From DASVNK01 sp964478815 (GTDB taxonomy: Bacteria > Verrucomicrobiota > Verrucomicrobiia > Limisphaerales > SXQI01): a stretch of 64,000 bases of DNA. Made by a program: the position numbers and the translations under genes. Within the stretch, counting starts at the first letter, position 1; every line of letters begins with the position of its first letter. Under the pieces are notes generated by a model that had not been told where the DNA came from, searched no databases, and saw only the letters and a program-made list of their open reading frames with translations. Shown here piece after piece: positions 44,391-53,237 of the stretch. The DNA is taken from contig CAYZKY010000009.1 of assembly GCA_964478815.1 (NCBI GenBank), forward strand, positions 1 to 64,000, in the 5' to 3' direction.

Positions 44391-45317
44391 CTATCTGGGT
44401 TGTTCTGCCTGAGTGCCGACTTGAAAGCTATCCACCTTCTTGAATTGCAGGAGGGCGGAGAAAATGGTCTTTAGTTTGCTCATTTGATCGCGGCGGTGGT
44501 ACTCCATCATCTCACGGCTCACCGGCCTGTGCGTGCGAGTGAGGGCCGACCAGCAATAACCCCAAAACAGGGCCAGCGCTCCGACCAGGAACGGCTTTCG
44601 CGGGATGCGGTACACCACCCGAAACAAATGCCAGAGCGGGGATCCCCCCAGGTAATAAGCGCGTTCGCCGTATTCGAAACTCGCCCGCAATTTGCTTTTC
44701 TCGGCCGTGCCCAGCGGGCGGTAGTGGTGGAAACGCTTCTCCCGAAAGCATCGAACCTTCCAGCCTTTCATCCGCGCCGCCATCACGGCGATCCAATCGA
44801 TCCCTCCAGCCCGGTTGGGCACATACCCCCCGACCTCACGAAAACACTGGGAGCGAAACAATTGGCATCCGCCCGCCACGTAGTTCTCCCCTTCAAAACT
44901 GTCCGTGGCCGAATCGTACCCGTCATCCTGGGTAAAGGGGGTCCCCGCCACGCCCAACTTCGGATCCTGCTCGAAGCGGGACATCAGAAACTCGAAATAC
45001 TGCGGTTCGAACGAGAGGTCGGCATCCAGGTTTCCCACCACCTCGTACTCCAGATCCTTGACCCGCTCGTAACCGGCGTTGAACGCCTTGACTTTGGCGG
45101 CAAAACTCCGGTCTTCCCGGGCGCCGCGCCGAACCAGTTCGATCCAAGGATGCTGCCGCGCGTATTCCGCCACGATTTCGGCCGTGCGATCCGTTGAGTT
45201 ATCGTCGACAACCACGTAACGTTCCGGACGATGCGTTTGGCCGACGACGGAATCGAGAAGCCGTCCGATGTTGGCTTCTTCGTTGCGCGCGGGACTGATA
45301 ATGACGTATTTGATCAT
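44391..45317 (-). CDS. Glycosyltransferase family 2
   Basis: This GT-A enzyme of about 308 residues opens with VIISPARNEEANIGRLLDSVVGQ, then VVVDDNSTDRT, the metal-binding VGNLDADLSFEPQYFEFLMSR (DxD), and later VAGGCQLFRSQCFREVGGY and GGIDWIAVMAARMKGW. The C-terminal part carries a hydrophobic stretch (FLVGALALFWGYCWSAL) that may anchor it to the membrane. It adds a sugar to the lipid-linked repeat unit; donor unknown. Its start overlaps the stop of the Gfo/Idh gene by four bases, so the two are coupled. Confidence 0.9.
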   Translation of the reverse strand: MIKYVIISPARNEEANIGRLLDSVVGQTHRPERYVVVDDNSTDRTAEIVAEYARQHPWIELVRRGAREDRSFAAKVKAFNAGYERVKDLEYEVVGNLDADLSFEPQYFEFLMSRFEQDPKLGVAGTPFTQDDGYDSATDSFEGENYVAGGCQLFRSQCFREVGGYVPNRAGGIDWIAVMAARMKGWKVRCFREKRFHHYRPLGTAEKSKLRASFEYGERAYYLGGSPLWHLFRVVYRIPRKPFLVGALALFWGYCWSALTRTHRPVSREMMEYHRRDQMSKLKTIFSALLQFKKVDSFQVGTQAEQPR

Positions 45318-46429
45318 GCGGTTGCGAGGGCTGGCTGGGGCCGCGGCAGGGCATTTTCCTGATAAATCTGCGCGAATATCTCGTCCATGATCCGGGCGGT
45401 CAGCACGATCTCACGATAAGGAATCGGCGGATCGCCCTTTATCCGTATACTCCAATAAAACTGATCGATCAACTCTTTCATCCCGGCATCTTGGTGGAGC
45501 CGCCCCCGGACAAAGTCGGCCACATTCCGCACCCCGTTCCGCAGGTACTCCATTCCGGCCTTGATCGGCGGCACAAAATACGCGAGGTAGCTTTTGTGCG
45601 AACCCGCCCGGTGCCGGACGATCGTGCCGCTCGAATGATCCACGATGAGAGAATTCTTCGGCCCGCAAATCCGCAACTGATTCAAGCCGGGCTTGATCTG
45701 AGTGCTGAAACAGAGGAAAGCCGTGGTGCCATGACGGTCACGGATCATCACCCGCAATTCATCCAGGACATCCTGCCCGTTCATGGCCCTTAGCTTCGCG
45801 CTCTGCTGGGCGCTCGCAAAGACTTCCGTGATTTCGTCGTCGAGAAACTCCGCGAGCTTGGCGACCGGATGGCTGATGATGTTATGGAGCAATTGGCCGG
45901 GCAATTGTCTCACCCAGTGGTTTTTGCTCCCCAACACCGGCCCGATGTAGGTCGGATCGTCGAGGCCGTACGGAAAATGACTCTCCACATGGACCGCCCG
46001 ACCGCCAAGATACCCGCTTCGGACGAGCCGCCGCATCTCCAACATCTCGAGCGTGAACTGAAGATTGTGGCCGGCGGTGATCCGTAAATCGCGACTTTCC
46101 GCCAATTGAACCAAACCGATCGCTTCCTCGGCGGTTACGGTAAACGGCTTCTCGAGGTACACATGACAACCCGCCTCGAGACATTGCCGCCCCAGACTGA
46201 AGTGGCTCTGGGGAGGAGTCGTGATGTGGACTACGTCGGGCTTCTCGACGCGCAGCAACTCGCCGAGATCGGCATAGGCACTCGAAAGGTTGAATCGCTC
46301 GGCCAATTGACGAGCCATCAGGAGCTCCCGGTCGCAGACAGCCACGACGCGCGCCGTTCGCAGGCGGTCGACCGCCTGCACATGCTGATCGGCAATCTTG
46401 CCGCAGCCGACAATCGCAACTCTAAGCAT
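45314..46429 (-). CDS. Gfo/Idh/MocA-family oxidoreductase
   Basis: This protein of about 371 residues has an N-terminal NAD(P)-binding motif LRVAIVGCGKIADQHVQAV, the family signature CHVYLEKPFTVTAEEA, and a C-terminal substrate domain. Such enzymes oxidise nucleotide-sugar hydroxyls (for example WlbA, WbpB) as a step toward aminated or deoxy sugars, which fits the DegT aminotransferase gene at the upstream end of the locus. The ATG at 46429 starts directly at the Rossmann fold and overlaps the SDR gene's end by eight bases. Substrate unknown. Confidence 0.9.
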   Translation of the reverse strand: MLRVAIVGCGKIADQHVQAVDRLRTARVVAVCDRELLMARQLAERFNLSSAYADLGELLRVEKPDVVHITTPPQSHFSLGRQCLEAGCHVYLEKPFTVTAEEAIGLVQLAESRDLRITAGHNLQFTLEMLEMRRLVRSGYLGGRAVHVESHFPYGLDDPTYIGPVLGSKNHWVRQLPGQLLHNIISHPVAKLAEFLDDEITEVFASAQQSAKLRAMNGQDVLDELRVMIRDRHGTTAFLCFSTQIKPGLNQLRICGPKNSLIVDHSSGTIVRHRAGSHKSYLAYFVPPIKAGMEYLRNGVRNVADFVRGRLHQDAGMKELIDQFYWSIRIKGDPPIPYREIVLTARIMDEIFAQIYQENALPRPQPALATA

Positions 46430-47501
46430 GGGAATTGACAGGCTCGAATTGTCCCAGATAAGCGGCCAGCGCATCCTGCATCGGCACCCGGGGTGCCCAG
46501 CCGAGACGTTCCTTCAATTTCTGGTTCGAATACAGGTTCCCTCCCCATTCGGATGCGCAGCGCCGGCGGTTGAAAACGGGTGGCAACTGCCCGCCCGAGA
46601 AGCGTGCATAGGCCTCCCAGGCTCCGCATAAAAGCCGGGTGCAAAAATAGGGAACCGGCAGGGCAAAAAATCGGCGGCGGCTGCGGTAAGCCCGCAGCAG
46701 TTCCCGGCTCGTCGGGAGATCGTCGTCCACGATATTGAAAATTTCGCCATCGATACCCGGAGCCAATCCAGCCAGGACGATGGCCTCGGCGCAATTGTCC
46801 ACGTAAGTCAGGGGAATGCGATTCGAACCGCCGAGATGGAGGAACACTCCGAAGGTATCGATTCCGACACGGCCGGTCAGCGCGGGCTTCCCGGGGCCAA
46901 ACACCGATCCCGGGCGAAGGATGACGTAAGGCACTTTAAGCCGCGGCGCGTATTCCAGGACCACGTCATCCTGCTTGATCTTGCCGAAGCCGTAGGCATC
47001 GTGGCGATCGCGATACGCACGCTCGATCGGACAACCTTCATCCAGCACCGCTCCACGCGGCAGGTTGATGTTGGAGTACGCCGCAAAGGAACCGACATTT
47101 ACGAATCGGCGGGCGAGGCCGGTGCCGCCGAACGCCTCCAGCAAATTCCGAGTGGCCAGCGCTGAATTCATGAAAGCGCCGGCGAACGACTTTTCAATCC
47201 CCGCAGCTAGATGATAGACTACCGAAACGCCTTCGACCGCCCTCCGGCAATCCTCGCGGGAAAGCAGGTCCCCTTGCACCAACTCCACCTTGCTTTCGGC
47301 TCCGAGTCCCTTCAGCACGTCCTGCAGTCTTCCGAGGCGGCTGGAGGGGCGGACGAAGCAGCGCAGCCTCTCGAATCCCATTCCAAGCAATACTTCGACC
47401 ACTTTGGCCCCGATGAAGCCGCTTCCGCCAGTGACCAGAATGCGATCCTGCGGTGCCAGGATCTGGCCTCCTCTCCTCTGACTACTCATCGGCCCTGCCA
47501 T
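46422..47501 (-). CDS. NAD-dependent epimerase/dehydratase (extended SDR)
   Basis: This protein of about 359 residues has the extended SDR motif ILVTGGSGFIGAKVVEVL, VVYHLAAGIE, a catalytic YGFGKIKQDDVV (YxxxK) and ILRPGSVFGPG. It probably epimerises, dehydrates or reduces a nucleotide sugar. The substrate-binding part (VDNCAEAIVLAG, IFNIVDDDLPTSRELL) resembles dTDP- or UDP-sugar epimerases and reductases without deciding which. The ATG at 47501 lies two bases after the MBOAT stop. It is coupled to the Gfo/Idh gene downstream, so the two may act on the same nucleotide sugar. Confidence 0.87.
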   Translation of the reverse strand: MAGPMSSQRRGGQILAPQDRILVTGGSGFIGAKVVEVLLGMGFERLRCFVRPSSRLGRLQDVLKGLGAESKVELVQGDLLSREDCRRAVEGVSVVYHLAAGIEKSFAGAFMNSALATRNLLEAFGGTGLARRFVNVGSFAAYSNINLPRGAVLDEGCPIERAYRDRHDAYGFGKIKQDDVVLEYAPRLKVPYVILRPGSVFGPGKPALTGRVGIDTFGVFLHLGGSNRIPLTYVDNCAEAIVLAGLAPGIDGEIFNIVDDDLPTSRELLRAYRSRRRFFALPVPYFCTRLLCGAWEAYARFSGGQLPPVFNRRRCASEWGGNLYSNQKLKERLGWAPRVPMQDALAAYLGQFEPVNSHA

Positions 47502-47503
47502 GG

Positions 47504-48928
47504 CTAGAATTGGAAATAAATGAATGGAGCGACTTCCGCAGCGGCAAATATGCTCAGCAAGACCGCTACCGAAGCATAAGCGCCGATTCGCACCGGCAGC
47601 GGACTCTGGGGAATTTCATGCGCCCAGTTGCGATCTTTGCGGATCGCGAGATGGGCGGCCACCACCACGGCCAGTGCCCCCAAAATCTGAGGGGCGACGA
47701 GACGCGTTCCGTCCGGAGCCATCGTCACCATGCGGTTGAGATACATCACCGCGGCATCCCAACTTTGAGCGCGGAAGAAAATCCAGCCGACAAGCACGAT
47801 GGAAAGCGTCGCAACGCGAGCACCGATGTTGGAGAGGAAGGCCAGCGCTGCGTTCGCCGATTCTGAAGCCTCACCCCGCCATTGGCTCCAAAGGCGGTGA
47901 ATGGCCAGGGCCACTCCATGCATGCCGCCCCAAAAGATGAAATTCCAACTCGCCCCGTGCCAAAGCCCGCACAATACCATCGTGATAAGCAGATTCACGT
48001 ACGTTCGCACGGGACCTTTGCGGTTCCCCCCCAGCGGAATGTAAAGATAATCCCGAAACCAGGAAGAAAGCGAGATGTGCCAGCGGCGCCAGAATTCGGT
48101 GATGTTCACGGCGCTGTATGGCATCTGAAAATTTTCCATGAACCGGAAACCCATCATGCGCGCGCAACCGATCGCCATATCCGAGTATCCTGAGAAGTCG
48201 CAGTAAATCTGAATGGCGTATCCCAAAGCTCCGACGAGCAGCGTTATGCCATCGTAACGTCCGGGGTCTCTGAAGATCAAATCCACCGACGAAGCGATTT
48301 GATCCGAAATTACCAGCTTTTTGACGGCCCCCAGGCAGAACTGCGCCAACCCTGTCTCAATATCGAACCAATTGGCCCGAACTCGCTGCCCAAATTGCGG
48401 AAGCAAGTCTTTAGCGCGGTTAATCGGGCCGGCCAACAATTGGGGAAAGAACGCCGTGAAGAGCAGAAAATCGCGAGGACTATGACAGACCGGGATCGAG
48501 CGCCGATAAGTCTCGATCGTGTAGGTCATGCTCTGAAAAGTGAAGAACGAAATCCCGGCGGGGAGGATAATATCGTAGTGCCACGGCCCTGCCGCTATCC
48601 CGAATGCGTTCAGCGCAGCCGCGGCATTCGCGAGAAAGAAGTTGGCGTACTTAAAGAAGGCCAGCACCCCGAGGTTGGCCACGATGCTGATTACTAGCAG
48701 CCATTTGCGCTGCCGTTCGTCGCGCAGCTTCTCCAAACCCGCGCCCACGGCGTAATCCACCAGGGAAGTCGCGAGCAGCAAAAATCCGCACGGGACGCTC
48801 CAGCTCATGTAGAACGCGTAGCTGGCCACCAATAAGAAATTCTTCTCGATGGAGAAATCGCGGATAACGCTCCGCACACCCAGCGCAAAAATAAAAAAAA
48901 GGACAAATTCGAACGATGTAAAAATCAT
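47504..48928 (-). CDS. MBOAT-family O-acyltransferase (AlgI-like)
   Basis: This polytopic membrane protein of about 474 residues has the MBOAT signature: ILPAGISFFTFQSMTYTIETYR, FPQLLAGPINRAKDLLPQ, YSDMAIGCARMMGFRFMENF, ITEFWRRWHISLSSWFRDYLYIPLGGN, and the catalytic His in LCGLWHGASWNFIFWG. AlgI and related proteins pass an acyl group, usually acetyl, across the membrane to a periplasmic polysaccharide modifier. The next-upstream gene, an SGNH-like protein whose stop overlaps this start by four bases, is the likely acetyltransferase partner, as in the AlgI/AlgJ/AlgX and PatA/PatB arrangements. Confidence 0.94.
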   Translation of the reverse strand: MIFTSFEFVLFFIFALGVRSVIRDFSIEKNFLLVASYAFYMSWSVPCGFLLLATSLVDYAVGAGLEKLRDERQRKWLLVISIVANLGVLAFFKYANFFLANAAAALNAFGIAAGPWHYDIILPAGISFFTFQSMTYTIETYRRSIPVCHSPRDFLLFTAFFPQLLAGPINRAKDLLPQFGQRVRANWFDIETGLAQFCLGAVKKLVISDQIASSVDLIFRDPGRYDGITLLVGALGYAIQIYCDFSGYSDMAIGCARMMGFRFMENFQMPYSAVNITEFWRRWHISLSSWFRDYLYIPLGGNRKGPVRTYVNLLITMVLCGLWHGASWNFIFWGGMHGVALAIHRLWSQWRGEASESANAALAFLSNIGARVATLSIVLVGWIFFRAQSWDAAVMYLNRMVTMAPDGTRLVAPQILGALAVVVAAHLAIRKDRNWAHEIPQSPLPVRIGAYASVAVLLSIFAAAEVAPFIYFQF

Positions 48929-50043
48929 TCGGAAATGGGCTTGGAATTCAGTTGTGCCAGGAAGGCCTCCGTCGCCAGTCGTCGCCCGGCGCTATTCAGA
49001 TGAACCAGATCGCTGTAGTACTCGTTTGAAGCCAGCGTCGTGAGTCGGTCGAGGCGAATCAAAGTGATCCCTTGGTAATTGCGCTCGACCTCCTGCAGAA
49101 ATTCCTCGAACGCCGCTTTGGCCGCAGGATCCGGAAACGCCTCGTAATAAGCCGGCGAAACCGGCATGACGGCGACGATGGTGCGTCCCGACTGGATCGC
49201 CCGCTTCATCATCCGATCGAAGGCCAGGCGCTTGGGCCCCTCAAAGGCATGCCGACCCTGAATGTGACTGTGCATCAGCGCTCCGCGGCGCAGCTTCTTG
49301 CCTGCCGGCCAATCGCTGACTTTCTCCTTATCTTCCCCGAATTGCAGCACTGAACCGGGCAGCACCACTCCGCCCAGCGCGCGGTCATCGGCGCTCCCTC
49401 GGGCCGGCCGCAATTCGCGGAGCTTTTTGCGGAGACCGACCAACACGGCGTCAGACCGGGCCGCCGTGGGAAAAGCCTGGCGAAGATAGGCGAGCGGATA
49501 CTGGCTCAACAAGCGTTTCGAAAACTCCCAACTCGAACCCGAGTTCCAAAGGTCGGAGATAGTTCGGAGAAGCGGCACCAAATCCGCCCGGGCTTCGCAA
49601 AGATGATACTCGTTCAGGTCGTAGATCGACACGCCGATGATCGCCCCTTCGGGCTTGGCCGGGAAGGATTGGAACACTTCCCACTCGCTCGGAGTAGAGC
49701 CGCCCACTCCCCAGCATTCGATCCCCTGCCCAAGCACTGGCCACAATTGCGGCCAGTCGAGCCCGAACTGAAGCAATGATGAACCGGCGGCGAATAACTG
49801 CCCGCCCGTCTCGGGACCGATCCGCCGATAGGTCGGGGTGCCGCGCGACAGCGACACCCAAGCCGCGATCCCATGACTCAGCACGGATGCGATCAGCACC
49901 GCCGAGAAGACAGCCAGCGCGAAGGTTTGGAAGGTGCGGCGATTGGAAACGCTTGAATCTCCCGCCCGGGGTCCAAGCTGCTTCTTCAAGGAAGAAGGAG
50001 CAATCGATGGATCGTTTTCCAGACTCGGTTGGCCTGCTGGCAT
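48925..50043 (-). CDS. SGNH-like periplasmic partner of the MBOAT protein (AlgJ/AlgX-type role)
   Basis: This protein of about 372 residues is anchored by a single N-terminal helix (FALAVFSAVLIASVLSHGIAAWVSL), with the rest periplasmic. The domain has an SGNH-like pattern: Ser in LFAAGSSLLQFGLDWP, GVGGSTPSEWEVF, and the C-terminal DLVHLNSAGRRLATEAF (DxxH). This is the layout of proteins that take an acetyl group from an MBOAT partner and place it on a polymer. The four-base overlap with the MBOAT gene supports this pairing. The length and motif order resemble DltD/AlgX-like proteins only loosely, so the name is by role. Confidence 0.78.
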   Translation of the reverse strand: MPAGQPSLENDPSIAPSSLKKQLGPRAGDSSVSNRRTFQTFALAVFSAVLIASVLSHGIAAWVSLSRGTPTYRRIGPETGGQLFAAGSSLLQFGLDWPQLWPVLGQGIECWGVGGSTPSEWEVFQSFPAKPEGAIIGVSIYDLNEYHLCEARADLVPLLRTISDLWNSGSSWEFSKRLLSQYPLAYLRQAFPTAARSDAVLVGLRKKLRELRPARGSADDRALGGVVLPGSVLQFGEDKEKVSDWPAGKKLRRGALMHSHIQGRHAFEGPKRLAFDRMMKRAIQSGRTIVAVMPVSPAYYEAFPDPAAKAAFEEFLQEVERNYQGITLIRLDRLTTLASNEYYSDLVHLNSAGRRLATEAFLAQLNSKPISE

Positions 50044-50060
50044 AGTGCGTGTCGAAACGA

Positions 50061-50133
50061 GTCACCCTGAACGAAGCGGGCTGGCTCGATCAGGGTTGAC
50101 CTTCGCGAAGCCGGCAGGAATTGCCGCCGGCTT
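50061..50133. other. Two consecutive stem-loops between the beta-helix and SGNH-like genes
   Basis: ACCCTGA (50064-50070) pairs with TCAGGGT (50090-50096), and AAGCCGGC (50108-50115) pairs with GCCGGCTT (50126-50133). Neither is followed by a T-run on the minus strand, so these are not classical terminators. They lie in the 127-bp leader of the SGNH-like gene and might attenuate transcription or protect a processed end. Confidence 0.4.
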
Positions 50134-50170
50134 GCGTTACCTTAATGAAGATCCCCGGCCCGGAGAGGGC

Positions 50171-51787
50171 TTACTTGGAAACTCGCAGATTGGTCGGGGG
50201 ATCGATACTCGGAAGAGTCGCGCTTTGGTCGACCAACGGATGCGGGAAGATCAATGGGGCATACCCCGGCTTGGTCGTATCGTTCAGAAAATCGGTTCCT
50301 TCGCGAATCGTCGTGAACTTCGTGATGACCTGCCCATTCTGGCCATTGATCCAATTTCCCCACTCATAAATCGGCTCGAGAACCTGATTCAGCCAGCGCG
50401 GTTGCGGGGCTTGCCCCGATAGCAGATCACCTGTCGAACGACCGCATTGATCGATGAGGGCGAGAACCTTCACGATGCGATACTGGTCGCCCACGTTGAA
50501 GGCCATCATCGCGGATTGCGCGGCGACGGTGTAATAGATGGAATCGGTCGTGTTCGAGGTAATGCAACTGAACCGTTCCGCGTTCAGATTTCGCAGCGTA
50601 AATCCGGCCCACTGGTTCGGAGTCCATTGCGCGCCTTCCACTCGCAGGAATTTGGCGTTCGCGGTTCCGTTGTGGGTCCCTTCCGCGTAGATTCTTGGGT
50701 CATTCAGATCCCACCCGGAAGTCCCATCCGCTCCTGGCCAATCCGGAAAATGATCGGTCGCCCGATAGTTGATGACTTGCGCAAAATTGCGAAAATTTCC
50801 GGTCACGGTATTGCTCCACACCACGCCCGTCCCGCTTCGCCAGTGAATCGCTTCCGAAGCGCCACCCGCGGTGCTGTCGACGAACTCGTTCTTATACAAT
50901 TCAAAACTCCGCGTGCCGCGGTAACGCGAGGTGCTTTCCGTTCCATGCACACCCACGATGCAATCGCGCAGCCGGTTGTGCCGAAAGACCCAGCGGGCAC
51001 CGCCGTAGGAATCCAGCACGGCCGGATGATTCCCCCCGGGAGCGGTGAAGAAGTTGCTCTCGATGTAAACCGCGTTCGTGCTGCCCCAATCGACCGGCTC
51101 AGCCCAGGAACCGTCCCCCCAAGAATGCCCACCCCACGTCCGATGAAAAACGGCCAGACCCTGTTGCCGATCCAGATCGAACACGCAGTTGTCGATGACC
51201 CCGACGGCCGCATCCACGATGTAAATCGCTCGATTCTTCAGCATTGAAAACCGGCAATTGTCGATCCGGAACGTTTTCGTGCTTCCCGTAACCCGAACGG
51301 CTCCGCCTGAATACACCGGACTCCTCGTGCTGCCGTTTCGAATCTCCAGTCCGGACAACCGGTACAGTCGTCCGGGCACCGTCGCAAACGCAAATACCGC
51401 TTGCTGATCGTTTTGCGTGCCCGTCACGTTGTCCAAAATGATCGTTTTGTCGAGACCGGCGCCTCGAACCGTAATCCCCTTGTTGATGATGAGCGCCGTG
51501 GTCCATGTCGAGGTTCCCTCCGGAATTTCCACCGTGTCTCCATCCCGGGCCAATGCCACCGCACTCCCTACATGTTCGCGAGAAGTGCTTGCGGCGGCAA
51601 TCGTAGCCGCCGTGTTGTCGGCAGCGGAAAAGACCAAAGCCACCAGCATCAATGCGCTCCAGCTCGGAATGCGCGCGGAAATACGCCTGAAAATTCCCAG
51701 CCGGCGGGAGTCGCCGCGGGGCATCAGGCAAAAACGAGACTCAAACATCATAGGCAACATCGCGAAGCAAGGAGTATGCCACACCAT
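50171..51787 (-). CDS. Secreted parallel beta-helix protein
   Basis: This protein of about 538 residues has a basic N-terminus and a signal-type helix (RISARIPSWSALMLVALVFSAADNTAA), then right-handed parallel beta-helix repeats (VGSAVALARDGDTVEIPEG, ITVRGAGLDKTIIL, FRIDNCRFSMLKNRAIYI, AVYIESNFFTAPGGN, WVFRHNRLRDCIVGVHG). Pectate lyases, epimerases and polysaccharide-binding proteins share this fold. In alginate systems the analogous position holds AlgG epimerase, so a polymer epimerase or lyase is possible (inference). The C-terminus ends PPTNLRVSK, a linker typical before a fibronectin type III domain that is absent here. Several ATG codons near 51787-51748 precede the signal segment; the true start is uncertain. 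Confidence 0.78.
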   Translation of the reverse strand: MVWHTPCFAMLPMMFESRFCLMPRGDSRRLGIFRRISARIPSWSALMLVALVFSAADNTAATIAAASTSREHVGSAVALARDGDTVEIPEGTSTWTTALIINKGITVRGAGLDKTIILDNVTGTQNDQQAVFAFATVPGRLYRLSGLEIRNGSTRSPVYSGGAVRVTGSTKTFRIDNCRFSMLKNRAIYIVDAAVGVIDNCVFDLDRQQGLAVFHRTWGGHSWGDGSWAEPVDWGSTNAVYIESNFFTAPGGNHPAVLDSYGGARWVFRHNRLRDCIVGVHGTESTSRYRGTRSFELYKNEFVDSTAGGASEAIHWRSGTGVVWSNTVTGNFRNFAQVINYRATDHFPDWPGADGTSGWDLNDPRIYAEGTHNGTANAKFLRVEGAQWTPNQWAGFTLRNLNAERFSCITSNTTDSIYYTVAAQSAMMAFNVGDQYRIVKVLALIDQCGRSTGDLLSGQAPQPRWLNQVLEPIYEWGNWINGQNGQVITKFTTIREGTDFLNDTTKPGYAPLIFPHPLVDQSATLPSIDPPTNLRVSK

Positions 51788-51812
51788 CGCCAAGAATCCA
51801 CCAATCTAAATC

Positions 51813-53198
51813 TCAAGCCGGCGCCCAGGACAGCGATCGTTGCGATTCCGCCGTCTCGGTCTCCGTCTGTTCGTCCGAAGCTTCCACCACCTCGCGCCGC
51901 GGATAATCCAGGGCGATCAGGAAGAACATGAACCACACCAGGTGCAATCCCTTAAACCCGGCTTCGGTCCAGTTATACACGATAAAAGTGAGTAAAAGCG
52001 CGAGCCTCCAACGGGCGGTCAAGGGGTCCGACCAGAGCTGGCGTCGCCCTTTCCGAAACGTGACCATCAGCAATCCAAGCAGCAGGAACAACCCGATCCC
52101 ACCCAGATTTAGGAAGGTCTCCAAGTATCCGTTGTGGGCCTGCGTCGGCTTCCACCAATAGATGTCCGCCAAGGCCTGGCTGCGATACCCCAGCCAGAAG
52201 CTCTCGAACCCGATGCCCACCACCGGATTTCCCCGAAGTTCCCAAACGTAGCCCCACAGGTCGGTGCGCCCGGTGAGCGTGGCGTCCTTGCCCAGCGCAT
52301 GAAACACCGGAACGAAAATATCGAACATCACATGGGCCAGAAGGATCATGGAAAGCAGCGCCACAACCACCGGCCCCGTCGCTTTTCGCTGGATGGACTG
52401 AAAACCGAGCAAAAGCATGATCGTAATGCCCAGCGACGCACAGATGATCCCCGTGGAACTGGGCGCGAGCTTGAACAGATAAGCGATCATGACGAGGAAG
52501 AAAACGCTCAACCAAATCTCACGGCGCCGCTCGCGCCCCGGCGGCAGTTGGCGCGCGCGGATCCAGTTCCAAGCCAGAAACATGGTGAGGATCATCAAAT
52601 CGTATCCCAAACTGTTTTTGTTCCCGGCCACACCGGTGTTTTGGGCCATTCCATTCCATTCCGAGAACGTGCGGCCGATATGCGGAAAATACTTGATCAG
52701 GACAATCGACAACGGCACCACCACGTACGTCGCTCGCTTTAGCAGCAGCACCAGGGCATTTACCGGATTCAATTCGGTCAACACCAACAAGGCCATCACG
52801 GGGTGCCCCAAGCCCTTGATCCATCGCTTGAACGACACAAAGGGAAAGTCCGACCACACAATCGCGAGGAGGCAGTATCCCAAATAAAGCGCGAACCATC
52901 GATTCTGACTGAGGATCGTGGCAAAGCGAACCCCCCGCCGGGACAGCTCCCTGATCCCCAGCATCGTCATGGTAAAATAAATCGTCGCGTCGACCGCGCT
53001 CCCCTCCTCGATCGAGGTTCCGCCGACGTTAATGCCGGCGAAAGCCAGCCATTGGGTGACGGCCCGGCTCGAAATGATGAGCAGCCAGCATAATGGCAGG
53101 GCGATGGCCCAGCTTATGCCCTGGCTTTTCCGATCATCGCGCCAGAACAGATAAGCGATGAAGAGGAAGCAGAGGAATAACGGAACGATGGGAGGCAT
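51813..53198 (-). CDS. O-antigen ligase/Wzy-like polymerase
   Basis: This polytopic protein of about 461 residues has about ten helices and the Wzy_C/O-antigen ligase region: a periplasmic Arg in GRTDLWGYVWELRGNPVVGIGFESFW and the typical AHNGYLETFLNLGGIGLFLLL. It should polymerise lipid-linked repeat units or ligate chains, acting with the Wzx flippase. The C-terminal tail is acidic and rich in Glu/Thr (EASDEQTETETAES). It lies downstream of the FAD oxidoreductase gene and upstream of the beta-helix gene, a usual place for a polymerase in exopolysaccharide loci. Confidence 0.88.
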   Translation of the reverse strand: MPPIVPLFLCFLFIAYLFWRDDRKSQGISWAIALPLCWLLIISSRAVTQWLAFAGINVGGTSIEEGSAVDATIYFTMTMLGIRELSRRGVRFATILSQNRWFALYLGYCLLAIVWSDFPFVSFKRWIKGLGHPVMALLVLTELNPVNALVLLLKRATYVVVPLSIVLIKYFPHIGRTFSEWNGMAQNTGVAGNKNSLGYDLMILTMFLAWNWIRARQLPPGRERRREIWLSVFFLVMIAYLFKLAPSSTGIICASLGITIMLLLGFQSIQRKATGPVVVALLSMILLAHVMFDIFVPVFHALGKDATLTGRTDLWGYVWELRGNPVVGIGFESFWLGYRSQALADIYWWKPTQAHNGYLETFLNLGGIGLFLLLGLLMVTFRKGRRQLWSDPLTARWRLALLLTFIVYNWTEAGFKGLHLVWFMFFLIALDYPRREVVEASDEQTETETAESQRSLSWAPA

Positions 53199-53237
53199 CC
53201 TGCTAGAATCTCAGAAGCTCGGTTCGATCCATATCCC

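Noticed and set aside
50108..50133. A Rho-independent terminator after the beta-helix gene
   Set aside because: The stem is good, but no T-tract follows on the minus strand; it is listed as a stem-loop only.
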